Below are positions 22,304 through 33,873 of a DNA stretch of 64,000 nt, one piece after another (position 1 is the first letter of the stretch; every line of letters starts with the position of its first letter). The notes below the pieces were generated by a model, which had not been told where the DNA came from, ran no database searches, and worked only from the letters and a program-made list of their open reading frames with translations. The stretch is taken from the NCBI GenBank assembly GCA_030248195.1, contig JASAND010000579.1, positions 32,782-96,781 of the forward strand. The letters are read 5' to 3'. The DNA is from Trissonchulus latispiculum. Taxonomy: Eukaryota > Nematoda > Enoplea > Enoplida > Ironidae. The position numbers and the translations under genes were made by a program.

Positions 22304-23079
22304 CGGTGTCCGTTCAAAACGTCTAAAGTCAAAACGTCTAACGTTCATAAAGTCTACCGACGAAACGTCCAACGACGAAACGTCTATTGACAAAACGTCT
22401 AATTTTTCTAAAATTGTGTCACACGTTCAAAACGTCTAAAACCATTTTTAAAGAAAGCAAATCAGTTTTAATGTTATTTTGAAGTAAATGTATTCTAACA
22501 TCACATTAAATTATACTCTACGTCTACATAGTTTATTGTTTCATTTTAAATTGTGTTTAGTTTTCAAATATTTCTGAAAAGCCAGGATGTGAAAATTACT
22601 TGAAACATTTATAAAATTTACAATTTACAATTTACATTACACTTTTCAATTCTAGAAATTTTAGAACTTATGCTTAAAATTATAAGTAATCAGCTCAGCT
22701 AGTGAAATCTATTGCACCATCTTTCTGATTACAGTCAATAATCAGTATTCAGTAAATATTCAGTGAATAGGCAATGACTAGTTGAATACTGAAGCTAGTG
22801 CAGAAAATAAGAAGCATATTTGGCACAATACCAGTACTTCAAATTCAAGATTTGGCAAGACCGTGCCACCCATACCCAAAGCGGCCTTTAGGAAAACTGA
22901 CCCAGACCCATACAAAATAAGTAAAAATAATCACCAAAAGTTGGGAAAGCTTAGACGTTTTGAACGTATGACACAATTTTATAAAAATTATTCGTCAGTA
23001 GACGTTTCGTCGTTAGACGTTTCGTCCGTAGACGTTATGAACGTTAGACGTTTTGACTTTAGACGTTTTGATAGGGAAC
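22304..23079. mobile_element. Mutator-like fold-back with AGACGTTTTG arrays (776 bp)
   Basis: It is flanked by a perfect 9-bp duplication CCAGCATTA at 22295-22303 and 23080-23088. Arms of about 130 bp are inverted copies made of repeated (T)AGACGTTTTG/ AGACGTTTCGTCG words. Long inverted arms with a 9-bp duplication are the classical Mutator-like signature. The outermost 5-10 bases of the two arms do not match well. No transposase ORF is present. Confidence 0.8.
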
Positions 23080-23088
23080 CCAGCATTA

Positions 23089-24076
23089 AGAAAACAGGTA
23101 ATTAAACTATTAATGGCCGATTTTTCGTCCGTTTATTCCGAACATTTTAGCCTTCAAAGAAATAGGGCCTTAGGCAGTAAATTTGGTTCTCTTAGCCAAT
23201 CAGATTAACAAAGGACTGGCGGCATTCAAGACACAAGGTAAAATTGCGATTGACTCATGTTCGTCTTGGACAAAAGGACAACAGCATAAAACAAAACACC
23301 AGTATTGTCTAGGCAAAGGAATTTATGCTAAACTTTCATTTTAGAAAGTCAACTAATTCTACGTGTAAAAGAATTGAGTCTGAGACGGATTACGCTTTAT
23401 TTTAATCTACGTACAACGCCCTCTATCACCAGGTCAGGTAACGGCATTGCGGCCACGACTTACAGCCAAGGCAGGATTCGTTTCGTTTGAATAGAGCACA
23501 CAAACAGGTAAACAGTGCTCAAAATTTTTCAAACTTTCATTGCGAAAATGCGAAAAGCCATGGAAACTGCATTTTATGATTTTGCTGATCTTACCAATTT
23601 GACCGGTTTTCGCCATTTTCACCCCTTCGAAGCTCCGTAACTAACATTTCGTACGTTTTGGCGGCTTGGCCCTATTATAACTTTTTATCTACTCAACGAG
23701 AGCTTTCGAAAGATACCCATATTGGGCGGTTTCCGCTACTTTTTTCAAAAAGCTTTTCGGGTCCCCGTGGTCCCCCTTCCCAAACTAAAACCATAAAATT
23801 TAAAAAATTTTAAATTTTAGAAATTTTGAATTTTTGAATTCATCTGCTTCCAGTATGCACCCATAAAAAATTTCAAAGTTATTGATAAAACATCAAAAGT
23901 TAGGGCGGATATCCGTTAGGGCTGGGGGGATGCGCAAAAGATTTTGTAAGTGAGTTTTACCTTCCACACTAAATATATCCAATAAGTTTAGCGATATAGG
24001 CATGTGAATGATTCCTCCTATCATCCGCAGACTTTGTTACTCTTTCTAGTTTTATTAAGAACTAAGAACTTTTTGT
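23089..24076. other. unassigned sequence with an old repeat fragment
   Basis: 23640-23900 resembles the internal part of the fold-back families (GAGAGCTTTCGAAAGATACCCAT, CCGTGGTCCCCCTT). Nothing coding was seen. Confidence 0.4.
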
Positions 24077-24550
24077 GGGTCTTATCTCGATTACCCCCCC
24101 CCCACCAATCAAAATCCTTAAATCTTGACCAAATGAGCTAAAATTTGTTACGGGTATCTTTTCGGCCACGTTGAGTTCAAATATCGCAAAATTTTTCGAT
24201 TTTGCGAAATTCGATGTTTTCGATTTCAAGGGGAACCAAGGGAAACAGAAAATTTTTTGTCGTCGATTTTGCTGATAAGATGTATATAGGGGTTTTCGCG
24301 GTCGTAGAACACGAATCTGAAGTCCGTTTTTCGATTCAGCTTTTCGTTAGCTCAGTATAAGCTAAAGACTGAAGCTTAAGGTGTGAGCAGCTTATACTGA
24401 GCTAACAAAAAGCTGAATCAAAAAATACTTCAGATTCGTATTCTACGACCCGGAAAACCCATCTTTTCAGCAAAATCCAAGATAAAAATTGGATAAACCC
24501 TTGGTCCCCCTTAGAAATCGAAAAAATCTGAAAAAATTGAAGAAAGATTA
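24077..24550. mobile_element. fold-back element GGGTCTTATCTCG family, right arm truncated
   Basis: The left arm is complete from GGGTCTTATCTCGATTACC. The centre has the inverted junction AGCTTATACTGAGCTAAC. The right arm stops near 24550, before the expected AATCGAGATAAGACCC, so no target duplication can be seen. Confidence 0.75.
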
Positions 24551-26889
24551 GAGTAAGAGATATATGTCTTGTCATGAACATGTGGAGCTGATTTTAACTC
24601 CACTTTAGTCTATCAGAGAGGGCTTATGGCTTCAGACGATACGACAATATAGGAGTTAGAGATCTATAGCAGGCATGTCATGGATGAGACTTGTTCAGCG
24701 TGAAATTTTCTGATTTGTTGACAACTAAATTTTACCAACCAACCCAAATAATGAAATGGAGATAGAGAGACAAACTGACGCCTTTAGTATCGGTGTGTCT
24801 ATTCAATGCTTTCCCACCGATTGAAAGAGGAAGGTATTAAAATTGAATATTCATCGGAAATTGTAGTCATCATGAATATTTCCCCTTTCTCCTTTCCTAT
24901 GCTATCATAAACGACCCCGCTTAAATTGAATGAAAAGATTGAAATCATTTAAAATTTCATTCTGTATAAAGACAGACCCATTTGCGATGAAATTACTTTA
25001 AAGGTGTTTAACTTCACACAAAAGGCGGGGGAAGGGATTCCTAATATAATATATACAACCCAATCAAAAACGATTCATGTATACAAACATTTATAATCTT
25101 TAGTTCTCAGTGTATCCCATATTCTTGCAGGTATATATGCATGTATGTATCGCCATTGAATTAACCTTATGGACCTGCCGTTCACGGATTAAAACGGGGG
25201 ACATACGTAGATTTTTTGTTTTAACTTTTCTTGTAGCAGTGACATCATCAATGATAATATTATAGTAGATGTTAAGCCTCCAAATTTTTCAACTATATAG
25301 AAATACTGACAGTCTGAGCTAATGAGCGACAGAAGTGTAAATTTTATTGTTGACAAAAGGGCCCCCTTCTAAGCAATTTTCCAGCAGTTAACGCCTTCCG
25401 GTAATAACAATATCAATTCAATCAGAAAACGTGCAATGTTGCCATTATTTGAGGCCCATAAAACGTAAATCTAGCAAAAGGTGGTCGCTTGATTACAGCT
25501 ACATTCTCTCTCTATACCCCTTTTTATCTGAAGCTTTCTAATACAATCTTTAAGAAACCCGCATTAAACGATTCGCTATTCCATAGTTATTATCCATCAT
25601 TTAAGCCAACATTTACTTTTATTATTATTATATTGTTATTTATTATTACGAATCAAGTTTCCTAAGGGATTTGCCAAGCCAGTTTGTTCGGAAAATTATT
25701 ACAATTATAGAACGAACTTCAGGAAATAGTGTATTTCAGTGTTGTAGTATTTTGTTTAGTTTTATGTATTATTATTTAGAGTGCGAGAGAAAATTCTTTT
25801 CATCTATCTGCATGACAGTTTGAATTTCCGCAATCTCCTACTGTGGGAGCAATAAAATCTTTCCAAATCCATTTAATATGTTTAAACTTTGAATGAGTTG
25901 AGGGTGGCTTTCTTTACACAAAATAATACTTTACAACTGAAAGCCTTCAGACTTAAAATGAAATAGGCTTATAAATTTTCAATCTATTTGCTAAAAGTCA
26001 TTATTTTAAATGCAACTTTTAATGGAATTTCATTTCAATAGTGAAATTTTTGATTGGCTAGAAGTTTAAGGTAATATCTGTCTACCGTAATCCCTTTCAT
26101 AAATGACTCGACTCGGCTGCATCATTTTTTGGCGTTCAGGAAAGAATGTTGCTGACTGCTGCCCCATTGCAGTCTCTATTGTATTTTTGTATTTGGCTCA
26201 GTTTTGACTAAACGTTTTTATTTCGTTATCTGTTCCCCCATAATTTAGCTAAACTGGCTTTCAATGTTGCATTGCGCACATTGAACCACAGATCTTCAAG
26301 ATGAATCCTTGTGTTTAAAGTTTCTTCTGATTTAATGTAAAGTTTCTTGTTATGAAGAGCTAAGTGCGTCACGGTTCAGTGTTTGCGCCGGTGTGAAATT
26401 CCCCCTCATAACTGGATCTGGACTTTGAGTAATTTTTTGCATACAGGTCAGAAATAGCATGAAGAATGATATATACAAAGCTGCATCTTTTGAGGGGATA
26501 TTAAGGATTCTAGCTCTAAAAAACTACTACTGCACAGGTCCGCGCGTCAAGCTCAGCTCAGGTAGCTAGTGTCGCCGTCCAAACATCACCGAAGTCGGCT
26601 CTGGTTACTCCAATAGACAGCACTAACATTGCAAACTGCCTGGTATAAATTTGAGCCCATTAGCTCTGGCCATTCGTTCGGTAGAGAGGCCTTCCGTTAA
26701 CTTGACGTGTCCAAAATGGTGGCAGCCCGGGACGTCGTAAATTGCAGAAATTGGCATTACGGTGCCAAAACTCAGCGTACATCTCTACTATTAGGATTCA
26801 TTGTTCCATTAGAAAGCTATAAAATATTTGAAATTGAGTCAATTAGATTTTTTGAAGTTGTCCACAATCATCGACCCCATAGTCGACTC
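24551..26889. other. 2.3-kb intergenic stretch upstream of the NK6 gene
   Basis: The region is AT-rich and largely free of the repeat families seen elsewhere. No ORF has recognisable homology. A long element-free stretch 5' of a developmental homeobox gene is where enhancers could lie, but I see no specific site to call. Confidence 0.4.
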
Positions 26890-28021
26890 CAGAGATGAAA
26901 CCGGGTCACCGGGTCACCGGGTCACCGAGTCAGTTCGGGTCACTATATGGACCGGGTCACATGGTCAGGAGCTCTGACCCGGTCTTGAATCTTGACCCGG
27001 TATTTTTGATTGGAGGGATTTTTTGCTGTTATAGGATATTTTTCAAAGTTTTACCAATTTTTGCCAACTGAAAACTTCAACAATTACTCAAAAACTAGCA
27101 ATAGAAATATTCTCAACTTAATCGTGTAGGTTTTTTTAAATGCTTGTCGCGGTAGTAGTGGCCTCATAATGTTTGTAATGTCGTGTCAAACTTAGATCTA
27201 GCTTTGAAACTAAAATGATTGCGTTGAATCTTAACAAGAAAATGATAACTATTACATGGGCCCTGAGAGTCTGAAATCTTTATTTTAAAATCTAAAATTC
27301 TCCATCTACTGTACGTGATTTATCGCTGCTGCGATTATGTTTGGAGGGAGAGACTCAGACTGTGGGTTTCTACTCGGTAAGAAAGAAAATCTCAGCAAAA
27401 CAAGGTTTCATTTCTTACATTACAGATTCTGAGTTTTACTTTGCATTTTTTGCATTTGTTATGGCTTACTACATATCTTCAGTAACCAATTGTGATTGAT
27501 TTTATTTCATATTCTCTTAATCCTAGCCATACGAAAAAATATTTCCAAAGAATTTCCGCAGAGTCAAACTTCAATCATACAACTAAATGAAATATTTTTC
27601 TAAAATATATAATGATAAAACAGAAATGTGTTAATGTTAAACCCTATGATTAGAATTAGATGATGTTATGACTTTGGCAAAGTATTTTGTCCAATTTGTT
27701 TGATTCGCAATGTAGTTTACTTCACATTACTGATTGAAAAATCGTGCAAATCGTTGTATTTTTCCGGCTTACTTAATACAATATTCACTTCCAATGCTAC
27801 TACTTTAAGGAAGGCAAAACCTTTGCCCAACTTGATATTTATTCGTCAAAAATGTCCAAAATGGTTAAAAATCACTCACCGCACCCCATTACCCCAATAA
27901 AGTATTTTTAAATTTTTGCAAGCTTAAACCTGAATTTTCAGAAATACCGGGTCACCGGGTCAGGGGTCGAATGGGTCACCGGGTCACCGGGTCAGCAAAT
28001 AGTGACCCGGTTTCATCTCTG
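26890..28021. mobile_element. hAT-like non-autonomous element, GGGTCACC subterminal array (1132 bp)
   Basis: Left terminus is CAGAGATGAAACCGGGTCAC and the right terminus is ...GTGACCCGGTTTCATCTCTG. It is flanked by a perfect 8-bp duplication GTCGACTC at 26882-26889 and 28022-28029. Arrays of CCGGGTCACCGGGTCACC lie inside both ends, plus a GAGCTC dyad. It appears to interrupt an older GGGTCTTATCTCG-type repeat whose remains continue at 28030-28260. Confidence 0.92.
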
Positions 28022-28029
28022 GTCGACTC

Positions 28030-28262
28030 ATATATTTTCGACCACATGTTTTCAACTACAATGAGTTCAATATAGCATAATTTGTCGACTTCGACTTTTT
28101 TCGATTCGCAAAGGGGGAGGGGGAGCAAGGGAAACCGAAACATTTTTGTCGCCGACTTTGTTGAAAAGTCGTATAATATATATTTTTTCTGGGTCAAAAA
28201 ACACGAATCTAAAGTCCTTTTACCGCTTCCGCTTTTCATTAGCTCCGTGTGTCAAGCTTACA
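28030..28262. mobile_element. remnant of a GGGTCTTATCTCG-family fold-back
   Basis: It contains diverged AGTTCAATATAGCA, TTTTCGATT, CGAAACATTTTTGTCGCCGA and ACACGAATCTAAAGTCC blocks in the family order. The ORFs here on both strands are shadows. Confidence 0.55.
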
Positions 28263-28365
28263 GCTAAAGGGACTTCAGAATTAAAACTTGTTAGTGTTGT
28301 TAGTAACACGTCCCAATTACGGTATACTCCTAAAATATTCCAGCATAAGCGAAGCCATGCCTATT

Positions 28366-28382
28366 TTTGCAACTTGTTTCAG
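28366..28382 (+). other. candidate splice acceptor 15 nt before the NK6 start codon
   Basis: ATTTTTGCAACTTGTTTCAG is pyrimidine-rich and ends in CAG at 28382, leaving a 15-nt leader before the ATG at 28398. It could be the 3' end of a 5'-UTR intron or a trans-splicing site. Confidence 0.45.
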
Positions 28383-28397
28383 GTTGTTAGTGATTAA

Positions 28398-28896
28398 ATG
28401 AAATTGAACGAGTTAGAAAAGATGTTAACAGAGTCGTTCTATGAATCGGTGAACGACGGTGGATCTGCGGAAGAGGAATCCTCCTCTCCAGACGAAGAAA
28501 ATAGAAGGAGAAAGACAGAGAAAAACTGTGCGATGTCTCATTCTGTGGAAAATATTTTAAGTCATCATGGAGTCTCCCCCTCCCCGCATTCATCATTCTT
28601 TACTTGTCCATCCAATTCGTCCATTCGAATGGATTTTAATCGATTGATAATCTCTCCATCCAGCCAGCCGGGTTCTCTGATTCCCTGTCTGCCCAGCCCT
28701 TTATTTTTCTATGCAAACCCTTCTCCGCCAATGTCTTCTTGGCATCCTGGAGCTATTTTAAACTCCACTCTACCCCATCCACAGTCCTCATCCGCTTCGA
28801 TCGCATCCACGTTTTCATCCACAGCAGTCTCTCCCTCCTCCGCTTCTGTTGTGGCGGCTGCTGCGGCCGCCGCTCCCTTCAGATTTCACAAACCAG
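28398..28896 (+). CDS. Nkx6: NK6-class homeobox protein, exon 1 (N-terminal region)
   Basis: The ATG at 28398 follows an in-frame TAA directly (28395-28397), so it is the first possible start. The exon codes 166 residues plus one base (phase 1) and ends at an AACCAG/GTAGGC donor. Residues 22-45 are acidic then basic. HSVENILSHHG at 48-58 matches the conserved N-terminal motif of NK6 proteins (HGINDILSRP type), an eh1-like sequence that recruits Groucho/TLE co-repressors. The rest is Ser/Pro-rich with a seven-alanine run at 153-159. NK6 factors are nuclear repressors that pattern ventral neural and motor-neuron fates, and endoderm/pancreas in vertebrates. A 1.6-kb intron follows. Confidence 0.88.
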
Positions 28897-29012
28897 GTAG
28901 GCACTTTATTTTTATGCAGAAACGGGTTAGGTAATCCTGAGAGTACTTGAATGACTACACTTTGTTAGTAAACTGATATTACCATCTTAACATCCCAATT
29001 CATTTTAAATCG

Positions 29013-29014
<2 letters not shown>

Positions 29015-29079
<65 letters not shown>
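29015..29079. repeat. (TA)n microsatellite
   Basis: Uninterrupted TA dinucleotides of about 64 bp in NK6 intron 1. Confidence 0.95.
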
Positions 29080-29080
<1 letters not shown>

Positions 29081-29410
29081 GCCGAATATGCTACTAACTA
29101 CAAATGTGGTTAATATTTTTTGCCTGTTTTAATGAGATAGACCTACCCGGCCCGGTACTGAATCCGGCCTATGTAGCCATTCGGCCCCGTCCCATTCATG
29201 ACCACCGGGTTTATTTTGTGGCCTAATTTTATATTATTTGAAGGGTTTAGGAATGACTATGCAGCTTATGCCTGCTAACTATAACCAATAACCTATGGCA
29301 AGAGTCCATAATTAATTCCTTTATATTATACATAGAGGAAGAGTAAGCCACTAGAGGCTTCTCATCTTGGCATTGCGTAACGGTGCTCCGCCCACAATAC
29401 GCGAATGTTC

Positions 29411-29835
29411 CCTCGTTTGGTGGGGGGGGGGGGTGGAGTCGACAAGCATACCCCCTCCCCGTTTGGTGGGGGGTCAGCAAAAACAGGTCCCCGTTTGGTG
29501 GAGGGGGGGGGGGTAGGCAAAAGGGTCCCCCGTTTGGTGGGGGTAAGCAGAAGGGGGTTCCCGTTTGGGGGTTCGCCAAGTCAGGCTAAGATTGGCTGAA
29601 TCTGATTTGCTGTTGGCGAATGGCGACCCCCCCAAGCGGGGACCCATTTTCAAATAGAACAAAAACTACCGTAATCCTCTGCCTTTACCCCCCCCCCCCC
29701 AACGAAACGGGGAGGGGGTTTCTGCTATCTGATTGGCTGTTGGCTCATCCCCCCACCAAATGGGGACCTCTTTTCTTCTACCCCCCACCAAACGGAGGGG
29801 AGTATGCTTTGTCGAAGAGAGCTGCCCCCTACCCC
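29411..29835. repeat. fold-back of CCCCGTTTGGTGGGGG units
   Basis: Five copies of CCCGTTTGGTGGGGG lie on the left (29411-29575). Inverted copies (CCCCCACCAAACGGGG type) lie on the right (29625-29815). Duplicated TGATTTGCTGTTGGC / TGATTGGCTGTTGGC segments sit between. G-runs of 8-12 make G-quadruplexes likely. The Pro/Gly ORFs on both strands are artefacts. Confidence 0.8.
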
Positions 29836-30478
29836 TGTTATACTGCATAAGAATTTACACCGTAAGTACGCCGGGCTAGTGCGCCGGGCTTTACCCACTT
29901 ATTCAACTCTTCGTGCGCCGGATTGGGACCGGGGCCAGGTTTTACCCAGACCCAAAATTTAGAATCAATCTCCAACCTCCAGATTATCGAGTAACCTACA
30001 TATCTTCACCAATGCTTTAGATCCTTCTTAGAAGTCAGTCAATTTAGCTCAAATTCTGTGTATCCAACTTCAAATTCCAACACATATCTGAAGAATTGGT
30101 AATATTTTACTTAAAATTTTGAAGATTTAAAGTTTTAACCTTTCTAAAGACAAACCAAATGGAATCGAAAATATGATTTTGCTGAGAACTAGGTCTTTGG
30201 GTCTAGAACAAGCTTACCTTAAGTCCGTCTTTGATCCACTTTTTGTTTAGATTAATGCAAACGAGAGTTGATTGAGAGTTTAGGTTACCGTGAGTACCCG
30301 CGGGCCCATGGGAACTGGTCACAGTTCTGTAACTACGGCGACCGCGCATCCATTGTTAGCCTGGATAACTTGTCTGAAACAAATCCGGTGAACAACACTG
30401 TCTGTGATTACCTTACACTTAAATGAAGATATGGGATTTGTGTGCATTGAAAAACAGTGTATGTTTTCATTGTCTTAG

Positions 30479-30660
30479 GTCATTCTCAACGAACTTCCTT
30501 ATCTAATTCTGGAAGCACCAGCAGAAAGCAAAGTCGTCCTACTTTCACTGGACCTCAGATATGGGCGTTGGAACGAACATTCGAGAAGACTCAATATCTG
30601 GCGGGCCCAGAACGAGCAAAATTGGCGGCTAGTCTTGACATGACAGAAAGTCAAGTTAAG
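30479..30660 (+). CDS. Nkx6: NK6-class homeobox protein, exon 2 (homeodomain residues 1-46)
   Basis: The exon starts with GT that completes the split Gly codon of exon 1 and ends after Lys (AAG) at a GTATGT donor. After a Ser-rich linker ([14 protein letters not shown]) comes the homeodomain at residues 182-227 ([20 protein letters not shown], then [20 protein letters not shown] and TESQVK). Landmarks F8, L16 and F20 are in place. [10 protein letters not shown] and MTESQVK are hallmarks of NK6 (vertebrate form [21 protein letters not shown]). The intron lies between homeodomain residues 46 and 47, a position used by many ANTP-class genes. The next exon is 14.3 kb away. Confidence 0.96.
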
Positions 30661-31172
30661 GTATGTATTTGCATAAATAGTACTACGTAGTACTTTACTC
30701 TTGGTACGTAATACTAATAGCAGTAAACAGATGAATTTGAGAAGGGTCGAGAGATGTAATATGTTATGCCGAATATTTATAATTAGGTAGTGCGCGATAG
30801 TTCACTACCTAGAATAGGGAAATTTGTTGCCTAGCAATTGCCTAATGTTGGAGAGTTTTTAATAATACACGGAGGAGTGCACCGATCGGGCTCAAACTTT
30901 GTTTGTGAAGAGCCCGAGGGCAGGGGTGAAACTTTCAGCCATACCGTGTTTTAAGTTCTTGGAATGGTCATTGGTCATTGGCCATTGAATTTATACATTG
31001 CTTGGCGCATCGTGTTTTAGGCTCTTAAAACGGCTTTGCAGTCGACTAAGATGAGACACCGTGTATTAAGTTCTGAAAAGGCAAGGAACAGGCAGTTTTT
31101 CGTTTCAGCAAACTGTATTAGCAAACACTTAATTTTTATTTTCGTGGTAACTTGAAACCAGATATATAGCTA

Positions 31173-33164
31173 GGGTCTTATTTCGATTACCCCCATCACT
31201 CAAAAAACTTGAAAAAATAAGCTAAAATTTGGTATGGGTATGTTTTCGACTACGCTGAGTTCAAACACCGCTAAATTTTTCGATTTCGCGAAAATCGAGT
31301 TTTTTCGATTTCCAAGGGAAACCAACCAAAAAATTTTTTGTCTTCGATTTTGCAGAAAAGATGCATATATGGGTTTTCGAGGTCGCAGAACACAAATCTG
31401 AAGTCCGTATTTCGATTCAGCTTTTTGCAGGCTCAGTATAAGCTTACATCTTAAGCTTAGATCTATAGCTCAGAGTTGGTCGCGGGCCGGATTTTTGCTA
31501 CCCGCCCCGGCCCTCGGCCCGCAGAATGGTACCCGCCCCGCCCCGCCCCGCGGCCCGCGGCCCGCAGACAAGTGATACCCGCAAGATACCCGCAAAATGT
31601 TTTCGCCACGCTTTTGCGGAAAACTAAATTATAACGGGAATTTTCATTTTTTAGGTTTGTCTGTTTCATCGTTAACTTTCTTAGTGCGAAATATACACTG
31701 AAATAATGGTAAAAATGCGTTGCAAGCAAATAGTGCATCGGATTTTTTGAAAATTAAAACAAATAAAAGAAAAAGAAAAATAATCATTAAATTCTTGATG
31801 GCTTTCGAAAAAGCTTGACGTTTTAAAGTGACATCTAAAACCTTAAACAGGAACAGAAATAATAACAGGAACGGAAGGAATATGATTTCAGTAACAAGAA
31901 CAGGAACGAAATCGGATAAACTCCAGGAACCGATATGACTTTTCTTAATATGCGGATTTAGTCTAGCAAATAGGATTTTTATACATTGACCGACCACCCG
32001 CAAGCTCAAATAAGCATTCAATCAAGAAGAGAATCATGGTGGAAATTATGGGTGTAAAATATACCCCTATTTGAAATTAGACTCTCGTTCCTGTTACTGA
32101 AATTAAACTGGAATTGTGGTTGCTGCAAACAAACATCTGTTTTCAGTCCTGCTCCTGAAAATGAATTTCCTTTCGGTTCGTAAAAATAGGTCTCCGTTCC
32201 GATTCTTGTTAGAACCCAGTTTTTGCTCCTATTCCTAAAATTAGGTCTCCGCTCCTTTTTAAAGGCAGTTTTGTTCCTATTTATGTTCCCGTTCCTGGTT
32301 GCTTTGTCGCTATTACTTGTGCCTATATTGGCTTTAGTTCGTAAGTGACCTATTTTTAATCATAAAAAGAACACTTTTATCTACAATCCGGCAACAGATT
32401 AATATTAAAAACTAAATAAATATTTTTGAAAACTCATTCAACTAGGTTCAACTAAATTAATACAATTCTAGGTTTATTAAGCAAACGTCACTAAAAATTG
32501 TAGACTCAGGAACTGTGTCGGATAAGAAGACTGAAAATCTTACAGTATATAGTCACGCAAACGTTTAAGTTTTATCGGGTTTGAAATCGCTGAAAGTACA
32601 TATGAGTCGTGCCGACACGACTGGTCCGCTCTTTTAAGCAAAGTAGCACAGACCCACTATTACAGTTCAGAAAACTTTCAAAACTAAATGAAAGGTGAAA
32701 ATACAAATGCAGTATGTTCTGCTTAACTAGTAAATTTTACTTAGTTTTAGACAAAAATAGTTAAAAGTTTTAGGTTAAGCCCGCACAGATACCCGCGCGG
32801 GTAGTGCGGGTATTGAAATTTGGTGATACTCGCCCCGCCCCGCGGGTACCCGCGGGTACCCGCGGCCCCGACCAACTCTGCTATAGCTTATACTACGCTA
32901 ACAAAAAGCTGAATCGAAAAACGGACTTGAGATTCGTGTTCTGCGACTCCGAAAACCCCGATACAACATTTTTTCAGCAAAATCGAAGGCAAAAACTTTC
33001 CGGTTTCCCTTAGAAATCGATAAAACATCGAATCTCGCGAAATCGAAAAAATTTTTGCGATATTTGAACTCAGCGTAGTCGAAAGCTTACCCATACCAAA
33101 TTTCAGCTCATTTGGTCGAGTTTTAAGGATTTTGAGTGGGTAGGGGGGAATCGAGGTAAGACCC
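31173..33164. mobile_element. fold-back GGGTCTTATCTCG family, split by a hAT-like element
   Basis: The left arm (31173-31450) and right arm (32889-33164) are inverted copies with family words CAAAATTTGGTATGGGTATG and TTCGATTTTGC. Flanks TATAGCTA (31165-31172) and TATAGCTG (33165-33172) agree at 7 of 8 bases. Without the insert it would be about 570 bp. Confidence 0.85.
31471..32880. mobile_element. hAT-like non-autonomous element, CCGCGGGTACCCGCGG array (1410 bp)
   Basis: The left end CAGAGTTGGTCGCGGGCC and right end ...GGCCCCGACCAACTCTG are inverted. It is flanked by a perfect 8-bp duplication CTATAGCT at 31463-31470 and 32881-32888. The left subterminal array is built of CCCGCCCCG/GCGGCCCGC and the right of CGCGGGTACC repeats. 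The 125-aa minus-strand ORF inside (31644-32021) has no recognisable domain. Confidence 0.92.
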
Positions 33165-33873
33165 TATAGCTGCAATCAGTCTGTTATTCCTGATTGGCTG
33201 TCAGTTAATATTGTTGGTTAATACTGTGAAAGTGAAAAGAAAGAAAAGAAAATACACTAGTTCCAAAACAATGGATAAAATGATTTTCTTTTCAAATTTC
33301 ATATTTGATGAAACTAATTGTTGTAGCAAGCAAGAAGTACAATTTGACAGATTGAGTTGAAATTTGGTAGGGGTGAGCTTTCGGACCTGCTGATTTCAAA
33401 AATGCAAAAATGTTAAAATTTTAAAATTTTTTAAAAATTTTAAAATTTTAGTAGGTTAGGCTTAGGGGGACCAAGGGGATCAAAATTGTTTTGTCCATGA
33501 TTTTGCTGAAAACTTGCCAACAGAGGTTTCCGGGCGCTGAGCACGAATCTGAAATTTCGATTCAGCTTTTGTTAGCTTAATATAAAGCAAAAGTTGTGAG
33601 CTTAAAACGGGGGCATATTTTTTGACCAAATTGTTAGGTTTTCTTAGGTAAACACTGCTAAAAATCGTTAAACATATAACTAATTTTAGGTGTTTTTAAA
33701 GCTAAATTAGCTAAAATTTCGTTAAAAATCCGGCGAAGTTAAAAAATTTTGGGTAAAATGGTACAATTTGGAGGGGGTTAAATTACAATAAATTAATAAT
33801 TATTAATTAATAATAAAACAATAATAAATTAATAATAAAAATTACAAACAGTTACAATTTGGGATTAATGGGG

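Larger units (their letters stand above)
28897..30478 (+). other. NK6 intron 1, 1.58 kb
   Basis: The GTAGGC donor and CTTAG acceptor join phase-1 exons to restore a Gly codon. It contains a (TA)n run (29015-29079) and a G/C-rich fold-back (29411-29835); the rest is unassigned. GC-rich patches at 29140-29215 and 29870-29950 (CCCGGCCCGG, GCGCCGGGC) may be ends of a further decayed element. Confidence 0.85.

Noticed and set aside
29247..29850. Gly- and Pro-rich ORFs in NK6 intron 1
   Set aside because: Produced by the inverted CCCGTTTGGTGGGGG blocks; no conserved content.
31644..32021. 125-aa minus-strand ORF with hydrophobic stretches
   Set aside because: Lies inside a non-autonomous hAT-like element, poly-Lys/Leu composition from AT-rich DNA, no transposase motif.
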